Below, piece by piece: positions 7,860-15,663 of a DNA stretch of 30,404 nt. The translations under genes and the position numbers were made by a program. The stretch comes from CAZMRF01 sp964568735 (GTDB taxonomy: Bacteria > Acidobacteriota > Polarisedimenticolia > JACPZX01): contig CAZMRF010000064.1 in assembly GCA_964568735.1 (NCBI GenBank), forward strand, positions 1 to 30,404. The letters are read 5' to 3'. Below the pieces are notes generated by a model. It searched no databases. It had not been told where the DNA came from and saw nothing but the letters and a program-made list of their open reading frames with translations. Position 1 is the stretch's first letter; each line of letters starts with the position of its first letter.

Positions 7860-8843
7860 TCAAGAAAGCAGGCGCTTGACCCGATCATCCTCCAGCAGCG
7901 GCTCGAAAGGAGCAAGAGTGGGGACGAGGTCGGCCAGGAGGGGGTTGAGCCGCACGGCGCGCTCGAGGTCGCCGATGGCCTGGGCCTCGTCCCCCATCCG
8001 GGCATGGGCCAGGGCCCGGTTCAGGAGATAGGTGGCGGCCTGCTCGTCGATCCTGATGGCAGCCTTGAAGCAGTCCAGCGCACGGTCGTGGTCGCCGAGC
8101 CGGCTCCAGACGGCGCCCAGGGCATTCCAGGTCAATGCCGAGCGGGGCTTCACTTCGAGCACGCACAGGTAGCAGCGGGCGGCCTCCTGCATCCGGCCCT
8201 GAAGGGCACGGACGAGCGCGAGGTTCGTCCACGCGTCGGCCTCGCGCGGGTCGAGGGCGAGGGCCTCGTCGTAGCAGGCCTCGGCCTTCTCGGGCTCACC
8301 GGCATCCAAGTAGGTGTTTCCAAGGTTGTACCAGGCGCAGGGATCCTCGGGCCGCAGGCGCAGTGCCTCACGGTAGGCCCCCCGCGCTTCCTCGATCCGG
8401 GAAGCGTGCGCGAAAGCATAGGCGAGGTTGAACCAGGCGCGGGGATCGGCGGGCTCCCTTCCGAGCGCCGCCTCGTAGGCCTCGATGGCGCGCGAGGGCT
8501 CGTCGAGGGCGATCCTCACGTTGCCCAGGCTGAGCCAGGATTCAGCGCTCTCGGGGTCGATCTCGAGCGACCGCTCCAGCGCCTCGCGCGCCTCATCGTG
8601 GCTCCCTAGGTGGTCGAGCAGTGTGCCGAGGAGGCGCCAACCCTCCGCTGAGCCGGGGCTGGCCTTCACGGCGCACCTGCACAGGTCGAGCGCGCCATCC
8701 ACGTCTCCCGCCTCGAGCCGCGCCCGAGCCTCTTCGAGGCTGAGGGCGGCCGGGGACGAGGCATCCCCGAGAGAGGGGGCCGGAGGGTCGGGCGGCTCCG
8801 CGGCCTTCACGAACGGGATGGGGAACCTGGGTGGTTGAGGCAC
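7860..8843 (-). CDS. Tetratricopeptide-repeat protein (about eight TPRs)
   Basis: This protein of about 327 residues is almost entirely made of 34-residue TPR units. Eight can be counted, for example AESWLSLGNVRIALDEPSRA, PRAWFNLAYAFAHASRIEEA and PCAWYNLGNTYLDAGEPEKA, each ending in a D/RP turn. TPRs are protein-interaction scaffolds; no catalytic domain, signal peptide or membrane segment is seen, so a cytoplasmic adaptor is likely. The N-terminal 40 residues are Pro-rich. The start is uncertain: GTG 8843 is used here, GTG 8810 is possible, and the frame stays open to 8981 with non-coding-looking composition. It is the first gene of the minus-strand group with the GAF-like and EamA genes, and a candidate promoter lies at 8926-8954. 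Confidence 0.85.
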   Translation of the reverse strand: MPQPPRFPIPFVKAAEPPDPPAPSLGDASSPAALSLEEARARLEAGDVDGALDLCRCAVKASPGSAEGWRLLGTLLDHLGSHDEAREALERSLEIDPESAESWLSLGNVRIALDEPSRAIEAYEAALGREPADPRAWFNLAYAFAHASRIEEARGAYREALRLRPEDPCAWYNLGNTYLDAGEPEKAEACYDEALALDPREADAWTNLALVRALQGRMQEAARCYLCVLEVKPRSALTWNALGAVWSRLGDHDRALDCFKAAIRIDEQAATYLLNRALAHARMGDEAQAIGDLERAVRLNPLLADLVPTLAPFEPLLEDDRVKRLLS

Positions 8844-8925
8844 TCTTGGGAGCCTGCCGAGGTCATGGCCCAGAGGGCGCTTCCCGAGCTCGCAACGCGC
8901 AGCCCGGGAACGCCGAGGGGTGCTC

Positions 8926-8954
8926 AAGGTACCGGGCAATGGACATCGTGTCAA
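8926..8954 (-). promoter_or_regulatory. Candidate sigma-70 promoter of the TPR/GAF/EamA unit
   Basis: On the minus strand a perfect TTGACA (8954-8949) is followed after exactly 17 bases by TACCTT (8931-8926). The -10 is weak (three of six), but the perfect -35 and ideal spacing in a GC-rich region make it a reasonable candidate. Transcription would begin near 8919, about 75 bases before the TPR start. Confidence 0.35.
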
Positions 8955-9004
8955 CGGATGGATGGGAAAGCTGCTGAACAAAGCCGGATATGTGGCATGG
9001 AAGT

Positions 9005-9117
9005 CACACCGAAGTGTGTCTCGTGCTCCTCAGCCGAGGTTCCGATTCGGGTCAAACCTCGAGGCGCCCCCTGTTAAGTCCTGGTAACCGTGAGGTTACG
9101 CCGGGGTGATCGCCGGC
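9005..9117 (+). promoter_or_regulatory. Structured leader upstream of lpxC with alternative hairpins
   Basis: The gene-free stretch 8844-9248 is less GC-rich than its surroundings and contains four successive inverted repeats. CACAC-CGAA-GTGTG is at 9005-9018. CGAGGTT and AACCTCG are at 9035-9041 and 9055-9061. GTAACC-GTGA-GGTTAC is at 9084-9099. GCCGG and CCGGC are at 9100-9117. The element AACCTC (9055-9060) can pair either with GAGGTT at 9036-9041 or with a second GAGGTT at 9092-9097, and the latter pairing would break the GTAACC hairpin. That is the logic of an attenuator or riboswitch, although no U-tract terminator is present. The rest of this gap shows only the minus-strand promoter. 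Confidence 0.35.
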
Positions 9118-9248
9118 TCTCAACTGGCATCGAGCGTGCAATAGGTCTGGCGCCCGACGAAGTATGCCCCGTGCCGGACCGGGTCGAGTCGCATTCTGGT
9201 CACGAGCCGCGGGTTCTCCTGGCCCTCTCAAACAGGATTCAACAGACC

Positions 9249-10142
9249 TTGTCGAATCAGAAGACGCTCAGGCGCCCTGTCGAATGCCGGGGGATCACCC
9301 TGCACTCCGGAGTGCAGGTCCGGATGAAGCTGGCTCCGGCGCGGCACGATACAGGGATCACCTTCGTCCGGAAGGATCTCGGCGGCGCCAGGCTGCGCCT
9401 TCGGCGCGCGAAGGTCGTTCGCGCCGACCACGCCACGACGCTGGCCGGAAAGGCCTTCACCGTTTCGACCGTGGAGCACCTCCTCGCGGCCCTGCGGATC
9501 ATGGGTGTGGACAACGCGATCGTGGAGCTCGACGGAGCCGAGGTCCCGATCATGGACGGTTCCGCCGCCCCCTTCGTCTACCTCATCCGCGAGGCGGGGA
9601 TGCGGCGCCAGAGTGCTCCCCGGCGCTACATGGTCCTGCGCGAGAGCGTGGAGATCCGTGACGGCGACCGCGAGATCGCCATCCATCCGTCGGACAGGCT
9701 CCGCGTCACCTATACGATCGACTTCCCGGGAACGGCCATCGGCCGGCAGGTTTTCGCGCGCACCCTCTACCAGAGCGTCTTCCTCGACGAGGTGGCCCCG
9801 GCCAGGACCTTCTGCTTCCTGCGTGACGTCCCGGCGCTGAGGCAGAGGGGGCTGGCTCTCGGCGGCTCCCTGGACAACGCCGTCGTCGTCGACGACAACG
9901 GCCCCATGAGCCGGCTCCGCTTCCCCGATGAGTTCGTGAGGCACAAGACCCTCGACCTCGTCGGAGACCTGGCCCTCCTGGGCCTACCCGTCATCGGGCA
10001 CGTCGTGGCCCGCAAGGCGGGCCACGCCCTCCACGCGCGGCTGGTCGAAACGCTTCGCACTTCGCCGGCCGCTGTCATCGTCCCCTTCCCGGAGGAAGAG
10101 GCCGTGGAGGTCGTTCCCGCTGTGGCCACGGCCTCGGCCTGA
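9249..10142 (+). CDS. lpxC: UDP-3-O-acyl-N-acetylglucosamine deacetylase LpxC
   Basis: LpxC is the zinc-dependent enzyme of the committed step of lipid A synthesis, acting in the cytoplasm at the inner membrane. The sequence shows LHSGVQV, the TVEHLLAAL motif with the first zinc His and neighbouring Glu, PIMDGSAAPFV, ARTFCFLRDVPALRQRGLALGGSLDNAVVVDD, the second zinc motif RHKTLD, and the catalytic His in KAGHALHARLV. All expected metal and catalytic residues are present. The frame is open from GTG 9090, but that codon lies in a hairpin loop and the extra 53 residues are not LpxC-like. TTG 9249 (SNQKTLRRPVECRG) gives 297 residues, the usual length, with AGGA about 11 bases upstream. It lies outside any division cluster and heads a plus-strand series with DUF4390 and ntrYX. 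Confidence 0.95.
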   Translation: MSNQKTLRRPVECRGITLHSGVQVRMKLAPARHDTGITFVRKDLGGARLRLRRAKVVRADHATTLAGKAFTVSTVEHLLAALRIMGVDNAIVELDGAEVPIMDGSAAPFVYLIREAGMRRQSAPRRYMVLRESVEIRDGDREIAIHPSDRLRVTYTIDFPGTAIGRQVFARTLYQSVFLDEVAPARTFCFLRDVPALRQRGLALGGSLDNAVVVDDNGPMSRLRFPDEFVRHKTLDLVGDLALLGLPVIGHVVARKAGHALHARLVETLRTSPAAVIVPFPEEEAVEVVPAVATASA

Positions 10143-10169
10143 TCATCCCCTATCGCCCGTCGTCCCCTC

Positions 10170-10178
10170 TGCTAGTAT
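10170..10178 (+). promoter_or_regulatory. Possible extended -10 promoter before the DUF4390 gene
   Basis: TGC-TAGTAT (10170-10178) matches an extended -10 element. No good -35 is seen. It lies in the 68-base gap after lpxC, with expected transcription start near 10185 and about 26 bases of leader. It could give the DUF4390-ntrYX genes a promoter independent of lpxC. Confidence 0.3.
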
Positions 10179-10210
10179 GGTGTGTCTTTTAGGCATCACC
10201 TGGGGGCTTC

Positions 10211-10888
10211 GTGCCGGGCCTTTCCCTTCTCCACATTCTGAGCCGCCCTTGCCGGGCCGGTGAGAGGTCCGTCGCCCGTAGAACGGCGGCAGGCCTGGGG
10301 GGGCTGGCATCCCTGGTTTTCTGGATAGCCGCAACCCCCGCCGCATTCGCCCTACCCGAGTCGGCGGTGGCCGAAGGGGCGCTCATCCGCGACCTGCAGG
10401 TCCGGAACACGCCCGGCGACATGCACGTCTCCTTCGCGCTCCATGGCGCCTTCACGGACGAGGTGCGAGAGCAGATCGAATCCGGCCTTCCCGTCACCTT
10501 CATCCACTATGTCGAGGTGCTCCACAGGCGGACGGCCTGGTTCGACGACACGCTGATCAAGAAGGCCGTCTCCTCCACGGTCACCTACGACACCCTCACC
10601 CGGCAGTACAGGCTCACGCGCAGCGTCAACGGTGAGGTGATGGAGACGCAGGTGACCGATCGTCCGGAGGAGATGGAGAGGTTCATGACGGCCGTGGAGG
10701 ACCTCAGGCTCTGCGACCCCGCCGAGCTGCCCGGCGATCGCCGGCTCTCCCTGAGGGTCAAGTCGCGCATACGGCGCCGCTTCGTGCTCTTCTTCATTCC
10801 CTGGAACTTCGAGACGGACTGGGCGCGTATCGGGCTGAGCCTGCCGGCGCCGCCGCAGGCCGATTCCCCGGTCGCGCCGCTCCCGTAG
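10211..10888 (+). CDS. DUF4390-family exported protein
   Basis: This 225-residue protein starts at GTG 10211. An N-terminal basic region and hydrophobic stretch (LGGLASLVFWIAATPAAFA) form a likely signal peptide ending near ALPES. The mature part matches the DUF4390 pattern: FALHGAFTDEVREQIESGLP, VTFIHYVEVLHRRTAWFDD, VTYDTLTRQYRLTRSVNGE, and near the C-terminus FVLFFIPWNFETDWARI. Proteins of this family are commonly encoded directly upstream of NtrY-type kinases, for example between rsmB and ntrY in Betaproteobacteria. The arrangement is the same here (28-base gap to the kinase), only with lpxC upstream. A periplasmic partner or ligand sensor for the kinase is a reasonable inference but unproven. 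Confidence 0.85.
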   Translation: MPGLSLLHILSRPCRAGERSVARRTAAGLGGLASLVFWIAATPAAFALPESAVAEGALIRDLQVRNTPGDMHVSFALHGAFTDEVREQIESGLPVTFIHYVEVLHRRTAWFDDTLIKKAVSSTVTYDTLTRQYRLTRSVNGEVMETQVTDRPEEMERFMTAVEDLRLCDPAELPGDRRLSLRVKSRIRRRFVLFFIPWNFETDWARIGLSLPAPPQADSPVAPLP

Positions 10889-10916
10889 GGAGAGCACCGG
10901 GAGATCGCCCGGGACC

Positions 10917-13160
10917 ATGGAACCCAACGGTTCGAGGATCAAGACGGACCGGCTGATCGTCGCGGGGATCGTCGGCCTCATCATCCTCCTGACCGGCTCC
11001 TACCTGCTGCTCCAGCGGGCCGAGGGCCTCTCCCTCCAGTACGTCACCAACTCTGTCCTCCTCGGCTTCCTCGGGATCGCGGACGTGATCCTGATCCTCG
11101 CGCTGCTCTTCATCCTGTTCAGGAATTTCGTCAAGCTGCTGATCGAGCGCCGGCGGGAGATCCTCGGCGCCAGGTTCAGGACCAAGCTCGTGGTCACCTT
11201 CATCGGCCTCTGTCTCGTGCCCTCCCTGCTGCTCTTCATCGCGGCGTTGAGCCTCATCCGGAGCAGCATCGAGCAGTGGTTCAGCACGCCGGTGGCGACG
11301 GTGGCGGACAGCGCGCAGCGGATCGTCCAGGCCCTCTACGACGAGCACCGGGAGCGGGGGCGCCGGTACGCGGAGAGCCTCGCCGACGGGATCGCGAAGG
11401 GGCGCCTCCTGGAGGGCGAGCAGCGGCGGAGCCTGGCGAGGGACCTCGAGGGGAGGCTGCTCGACTACGGGCTGGACTACACGGCCGTCTACGAAGAGGG
11501 CGTCCTCGCGGCCTCGGCCGCCAATCCCACCCTGCCACTCCGCGACCTCACCTCGCCCCCGGAGGCCCTCCTCGATCGGGCGATGCAGGGCGAGCCCTTC
11601 GAGTGGATCGAAGACCTGGGGCGGGGGAAGCTCGTCCGCGTGGGCTGGCCCATCCGATCGCGGGAGGGCCCGAGGATTCTCGGAGTGGCCGTGACCGGCT
11701 CCTTCGTTCGCAAGGACCTCGCGGCGCTCACGACCCAGGTGAGCGACGCGGCGGAGAACTACAGCCAGATCAGGGTTCAGAAGGGAGCGATCCAGCGCGT
11801 CTACATCTTCTTCTTCGCCCTCATCACGCTCCTGGTCATCTTCGCCGCCATGTGGATCGGTCTCTACCTGGCCCGTCAGATCACCGTGCCGATCCAGATG
11901 CTGGCCGAGGGGACGCGCGCCGTGGCCGGAGGGGACCTCGACTACCGCGTGGACGTGCACCCCGGCGACGAGCTGGGGATCCTGGTCGATTCCTTCAACG
12001 CGATGACCGCGGAGCTGAAGGCGAGGCGGGAGGAAGTCGATCGCTCGGCCGCGGAGATCCGCCAGCGGAACGCCGAGCTGGAGGAGAGGCGGCGCTACAT
12101 CGAAACGCTTTTGCAGGCGGTGCCGGTGGGCGTCGTCTCGCTCTCGGAGGCGGGCCGCGTGACGACGAGCAACCGGGCGGCACGGCGGCTGCTGAGGATC
12201 GACGGGGAGACGGAGCTGACGGGGCTCGCGTACGGCGAGGTCTTCGCGGAGGGGAGGCTCCAGGAAGTGGGGGAGGCGGCGCGCGAGTGCCTCGCGCGCG
12301 GCGCGGCCGCGCTCTTCCGCGAGATTCACTCCTCCGCGGCGGGCGAGCCCGTCAGCCTGAGCCTCACGGTGGTTCCCCTCGGCGACGGTCCCGCCGCGGG
12401 CCTTCTGATCGTCATGGAAGACGTGACCCACCTGATCAAGGCCCAGAAGATGGCGGCCTGGCAGGAGGTGGCGCGCCGCATGGCCCACGAGATCAAGAAC
12501 CCCCTGACGCCCATCCAGCTCTCGGCTCAGCGGATCCTCAAGAAGTACTCCGAGGACAGCGAGGATTTCGGCGAGGCCCTCCGGGACGGCACCGAGACCA
12601 TCGTCCGCGAGGTCAAGACCCTCAAGGCTCTCGTCAACGAGTTCTCGGGGTTCTCCCGCATGCCCGCCGTGAACCCGGCGCCGGCCGATCTGCACGAGAT
12701 CATCGACTCGGCGCTCGGCCTCTACCAGGGCGCCTACGCCGACGTGAGCTTCGACAGGCGCTTCGCCGAGGACATTCCCACCTCGGCCCTGGATCGGGAG
12801 CAGATGAAGCGGGTCTTCATCAACCTCATCGACAACGCGCTCGAGGCGACGCAGCGGCGCGGGCGGATCGAGATCGTGACGAGATACCTGAAGCGCGCCC
12901 GCCTGATGAGGATCGAGGTCGCGGATGACGGCCCGGGGATCGGGCCGGAGACGAAGGCGAGGCTCTTCCTTCCCTACTTCTCCACCAAGAAACGGGGGAC
13001 GGGCCTGGGGCTCGCCATCGTGAACAGGATCGTGTCGGATCACAACGGGAGCATCCGGGTCGAGGACAACGCGCCCCGCGGCACGCGATTCGTCATCGAG
13101 CTTCCGGCCACGGGCGCCCGGGACAGGCCGGGTTCCCGCGCGGAAGGAGCCGCGGCTTGA
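10917..13160 (+). CDS. ntrY: NtrY-like membrane sensor histidine kinase
   Basis: This is a 747-residue sensor kinase. Three N-terminal transmembrane segments lie at about residues 13-33, 46-68 and 87-108. They are followed by a periplasmic sensor region (about 110-295), another transmembrane helix (about 300-325), a HAMP domain (ARQITVPIQMLAEGTRAVAG onward), a PAS domain (about 395-510) and the kinase core. His524 in AHEIKNPLTPIQLSAQRIL is the phosphorylation site. The N box NLIDNALEA, G1 DDGPGIG and G2 GTGLGLAI form the ATP site. It should autophosphorylate and pass phosphate to the NtrX-like regulator whose start codon overlaps its stop. The domain order is that of NtrY. In other bacteria NtrYX affects nitrogen, redox and envelope functions; next to lpxC an envelope role is plausible. 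Confidence 0.92.
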   Translation: MEPNGSRIKTDRLIVAGIVGLIILLTGSYLLLQRAEGLSLQYVTNSVLLGFLGIADVILILALLFILFRNFVKLLIERRREILGARFRTKLVVTFIGLCLVPSLLLFIAALSLIRSSIEQWFSTPVATVADSAQRIVQALYDEHRERGRRYAESLADGIAKGRLLEGEQRRSLARDLEGRLLDYGLDYTAVYEEGVLAASAANPTLPLRDLTSPPEALLDRAMQGEPFEWIEDLGRGKLVRVGWPIRSREGPRILGVAVTGSFVRKDLAALTTQVSDAAENYSQIRVQKGAIQRVYIFFFALITLLVIFAAMWIGLYLARQITVPIQMLAEGTRAVAGGDLDYRVDVHPGDELGILVDSFNAMTAELKARREEVDRSAAEIRQRNAELEERRRYIETLLQAVPVGVVSLSEAGRVTTSNRAARRLLRIDGETELTGLAYGEVFAEGRLQEVGEAARECLARGAAALFREIHSSAAGEPVSLSLTVVPLGDGPAAGLLIVMEDVTHLIKAQKMAAWQEVARRMAHEIKNPLTPIQLSAQRILKKYSEDSEDFGEALRDGTETIVREVKTLKALVNEFSGFSRMPAVNPAPADLHEIIDSALGLYQGAYADVSFDRRFAEDIPTSALDREQMKRVFINLIDNALEATQRRGRIEIVTRYLKRARLMRIEVADDGPGIGPETKARLFLPYFSTKKRGTGLGLAIVNRIVSDHNGSIRVEDNAPRGTRFVIELPATGARDRPGSRAEGAAA

Positions 13161-14584
13161 GCACGAAGCGCGTCCTGGTCGTCGATGACGAGGCGGGGAT
13201 CCGCGCGTCGTTGACGAAGATTCTCGGAGACGAGGGTTTCGAGGTGGCCGCGGTCCCCACGGGGGAGGAGGCGCTGCGCAGGCTCTCCCGCGAGTCCTTC
13301 GACCTCCTGCTGCTGGACGTGTGGCTGCCCGGCAAGGATGGGCTGGAGATCCTGGCGGAGATCAGAGCCGCCCATCCGGAGCCCGCGGTGGTCATGATCT
13401 CCGGTCACGCGAGCGTCGAGACTGCGGTGAAGGCGACGAAGCTCGGGGCCTTCGACTTCGTGGAGAAGCCCCTGAGCCTCGAGAAGATCACGCTGGTCGC
13501 CGCCAACGCGGTGAGGCAGAAACGCCTCGAGGAGCGCAACCGCCTCCTCAGCGAGTCGATGCCCGGGCCCGTGCTGATCGGGACCAGCCCCGCCATGACG
13601 GAGCTGCGGGGGCACGTGCGGGCTGCCGCTCCGACCGACGGCAGGGTCCTCATCTTCGGCGAGAACGGCACCGGCAAGGAGGTCGTGGCGAGGAGCATCC
13701 ACGCGCAGTCCCAGAGAAGAGACGAGCCGTTCGTCGAGCTGAACTGCGCGGCGATACCGGAGGAGCTCATCGAGAGCGAGCTCTTCGGCCACGTGAAGGG
13801 GGCCTTCACGGGCGCCTCCGAGAACAAGAAGGGGAAGTTCAGGCTCGCCGACGGGGGCACGCTCTTCCTCGACGAGATAGGCGACATGAGCCTGAAGACC
13901 CAGGCCAAGGTGCTCCGCGTGCTCCAGGAGCAGACCTTCGAGCCGGTCGGCGGGGCGGCGAGCGTCAAGGTCGACGTGCGTGTGGTGGCGGCCACGAACA
14001 AGGACCTCCAGGAGCTGATCCGCGCCGGGACCTTCAGGGAGGATCTCTACTTCCGGCTCAATGTCCTGCCTCTCTTCGTTCCTCCGCTGCGCGAGCGGCG
14101 GGAGGACCTCCCGCTGCTGGCGCGCCACTTCCTCGAGGAGTTCGCACGCCACTATGGCCGGGCCGTGCCGGAGCTGTCGCCCGACGCGCTCGCGGCCCTG
14201 GATGGTTACGCCTGGCCGGGCAACGTCAGGGAGCTGAGGAACATCGTGGAGCGCCTGATCATCATGGGCCCGCCGGGCCGGATCTCCGCGGCGGACCTGC
14301 CCGCCGAGATCGGAGGCGGCCTCAGGGAATCGGGCAGCGCCGACAGCGCCCGGGGCTTCAGGCCGGACGGGGCGGCGTCGCTCCGGGAGGCGAGAGAGCA
14401 CTTCGAGAGATGGTTCATCGGCCGCACGCTCCACGAGTGCGGGAACAACGTGACGCGAACGGCGGAGATGCTGGGAGTGGAGCGCAGTCACCTGCATCGG
14501 AAACTGCGCAGCTTCGGGCTCAGCTCGGGGCGCACCGCGGGCCGCGAGGCGGGCGCCCGCGGCGGCGGCAGGGAGCGGGCCTGA
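13157..14584 (+). CDS. ntrX: NtrX-like sigma-54-dependent response regulator
   Basis: This 475-residue activator has three domains. The receiver (residues 5-118) has the acidic pair Asp10/Asp11, phospho-acceptor Asp54 and Lys104. The AAA+ domain has Walker A GENGTGKE at 168-175, GAFTGA at 215-220 for sigma-54 contact, and Walker B TLFLDEIGDM. The C-terminal FIS-type helix-turn-helix contains NNVTRTAEMLGVERSHLHRK. All residues needed for phosphorylation and for sigma-54 remodelling are present. The start is TTG 13157, with AAGGAG seven bases upstream and overlapping the kinase stop as TTGA. The pair is therefore translationally coupled and surely cognate. I did not find a convincing -24/-12 promoter in the window, so its targets are unknown. 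Confidence 0.94.
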   Translation: MSTKRVLVVDDEAGIRASLTKILGDEGFEVAAVPTGEEALRRLSRESFDLLLLDVWLPGKDGLEILAEIRAAHPEPAVVMISGHASVETAVKATKLGAFDFVEKPLSLEKITLVAANAVRQKRLEERNRLLSESMPGPVLIGTSPAMTELRGHVRAAAPTDGRVLIFGENGTGKEVVARSIHAQSQRRDEPFVELNCAAIPEELIESELFGHVKGAFTGASENKKGKFRLADGGTLFLDEIGDMSLKTQAKVLRVLQEQTFEPVGGAASVKVDVRVVAATNKDLQELIRAGTFREDLYFRLNVLPLFVPPLRERREDLPLLARHFLEEFARHYGRAVPELSPDALAALDGYAWPGNVRELRNIVERLIIMGPPGRISAADLPAEIGGGLRESGSADSARGFRPDGAASLREAREHFERWFIGRTLHECGNNVTRTAEMLGVERSHLHRKLRSFGLSSGRTAGREAGARGGGRERA

Positions 14585-14586
14585 TC

Positions 14587-15561
14587 ATGAAGGCCGATCT
14601 CCATGTCCACTCGGCATCCTCCGGCGCGAGGTACTACCGCCGAGCGGGGTTGAGCGACGCCTACGCCCGGCCGGGAGAGATCTACGAGAGGGCGAAGGCC
14701 GCGGGGATGGACCTGGTGACCATCACCGATCGCGAGACCATCGATGGCTGCCTGAGGCTGCTGAACGAGAGGGGTGATCTCGCCGACTTCCTCATAGGCG
14801 AGGAGGTCGAGGCGTCCCTGCCGGGGAGCGCTCTCCGCGTCCACCTCAACGTGTGGGGCATCGGCGAGAAGGAGCACGGCGAGATCCAGCGCCTGCGCGG
14901 AGACGTCGCGGAGCTCGCGGCCTGGCTTCGGGCCTCCCGCGTCGCGTTCTGCTTCAATCACTTCGTCGGCGCCCTGCCGGTGGACCTCCCCTCGGCGCGC
15001 ATTTATCTGGAAGTCCTCTCCCACTTCGACGCCCTGGAGGTGCGCAACGGGATGCAGGGCCGCCACTACAACGAGCTCATCTCCTCGATCGCGGCCGGGG
15101 AGGCCGAACGCCGGCGGCCGCTGGCCTTCATCGGCGGGAGCGACGCGCACACGCTGCGCAGGGTGGGGACCACCTGGACGGAGGCCTCGGCGGCGTCGAA
15201 GGAGGCCTTTCTCGAGGAGATCCGGAGCGGGCGCACTTCCGCGGGCGGGCGGGTCCGCAGCGCGGTGGACGTCGTCCTGGATCCGGCCGCTCTCATCGGC
15301 GCGCATTACCGGCGCCTGGCCAGATCGTTACGCGGGCAGGACGACGCGCGCTACACCGTGACGATTCTGCCGGTGCTCGCCGGACTGCCTCTCCAGGCCC
15401 TTGGCGCTCCGCTCGTCGGGACGGCGCTGTACTTCCTGCGGGTCAGGGCGCAGGTACGCGCGCTCGAAAGAGAGATCGCCGCGATGGATCTGAGATCGTT
15501 CCGGGATCGGATGAGCTCGTTCCCGCGGAGCTCCCGGGAAGTGCCGTACCGTGGGCCTTGA
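14587..15561 (+). CDS. PHP-domain protein with hydrophobic C-terminus
   Basis: This 324-residue protein starts at ATG 14587, two bases after ntrX, with AGGGAG about 11 bases upstream. The N-terminal ~230 residues form a PHP metallophosphoesterase fold: DLHVHS (first ligand pair), the TDRETID motif, GEEVEA, FNHFVGALP and GGSDAHTLRRVGTTW (last Asp/His pair). The motif normally reads TDHxT, and here the His is Arg (codon 14731-14733), so one metal ligand is missing. Residues about 258-285 (VTILPVLAGLPLQALGAPLV onward) are hydrophobic enough for a membrane segment, followed by a charged helical tail. PHP proteins act on phosphoesters of nucleic acids or small molecules; the substrate is unknown. 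Co-transcription with ntrYX is likely. Confidence 0.82.
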   Translation: MKADLHVHSASSGARYYRRAGLSDAYARPGEIYERAKAAGMDLVTITDRETIDGCLRLLNERGDLADFLIGEEVEASLPGSALRVHLNVWGIGEKEHGEIQRLRGDVAELAAWLRASRVAFCFNHFVGALPVDLPSARIYLEVLSHFDALEVRNGMQGRHYNELISSIAAGEAERRRPLAFIGGSDAHTLRRVGTTWTEASAASKEAFLEEIRSGRTSAGGRVRSAVDVVLDPAALIGAHYRRLARSLRGQDDARYTVTILPVLAGLPLQALGAPLVGTALYFLRVRAQVRALEREIAAMDLRSFRDRMSSFPRSSREVPYRGP

Positions 15562-15627
15562 CCGAAAAGCCACGCCCGGCGCGGGAATCCGCTCTCCGCG
15601 CGGTCCCGGAGCACGGGCAGGCACGGC

Positions 15628-15655
15628 TTGATGGCTGAGTCGGACAACCTATATT
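15628..15655 (+). promoter_or_regulatory. Promoter immediately before the large TPR gene
   Basis: TTGATG (15628-15633) and TATATT (15650-15655) are separated by 16 bases, a good sigma-70-type promoter in an otherwise GC-rich stretch. The predicted transcription start, about 15661-15664, falls at the ATG at 15664. The TPR mRNA may therefore be leaderless or nearly so. This argues against the in-frame TTG/ATG at 15628/15631 being used from this promoter. Confidence 0.5.
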
Positions 15656-15663
15656 GGCGCACC

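Noticed and set aside
8835..9077. 80-codon plus-strand frame with a C-x2-C pair upstream of lpxC
   Set aside because: No ribosome site, atypical composition, and it overlaps the promoter and leader elements of neighbouring genes.
9001..9120. tRNA-like fold (GGTTCCGATTC resembles a T-arm)
   Set aside because: No acceptor stem, anticodon arm or CCA context can be assembled around it.
9090..9248. N-terminal extension of LpxC from GTG 9090
   Set aside because: The 53 residues do not resemble LpxC, the GTG lies in a hairpin loop without an SD, and TTG 9249 gives the normal length.
10794..14497. Long open frames antisense to ntrY and ntrX (over 700 and 480 codons)
   Set aside because: Their products are low-complexity, Arg/Glu/Leu-rich and unlike any family, while the opposite strand encodes complete kinase and regulator domains. 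Long antisense frames are expected in GC-rich DNA.
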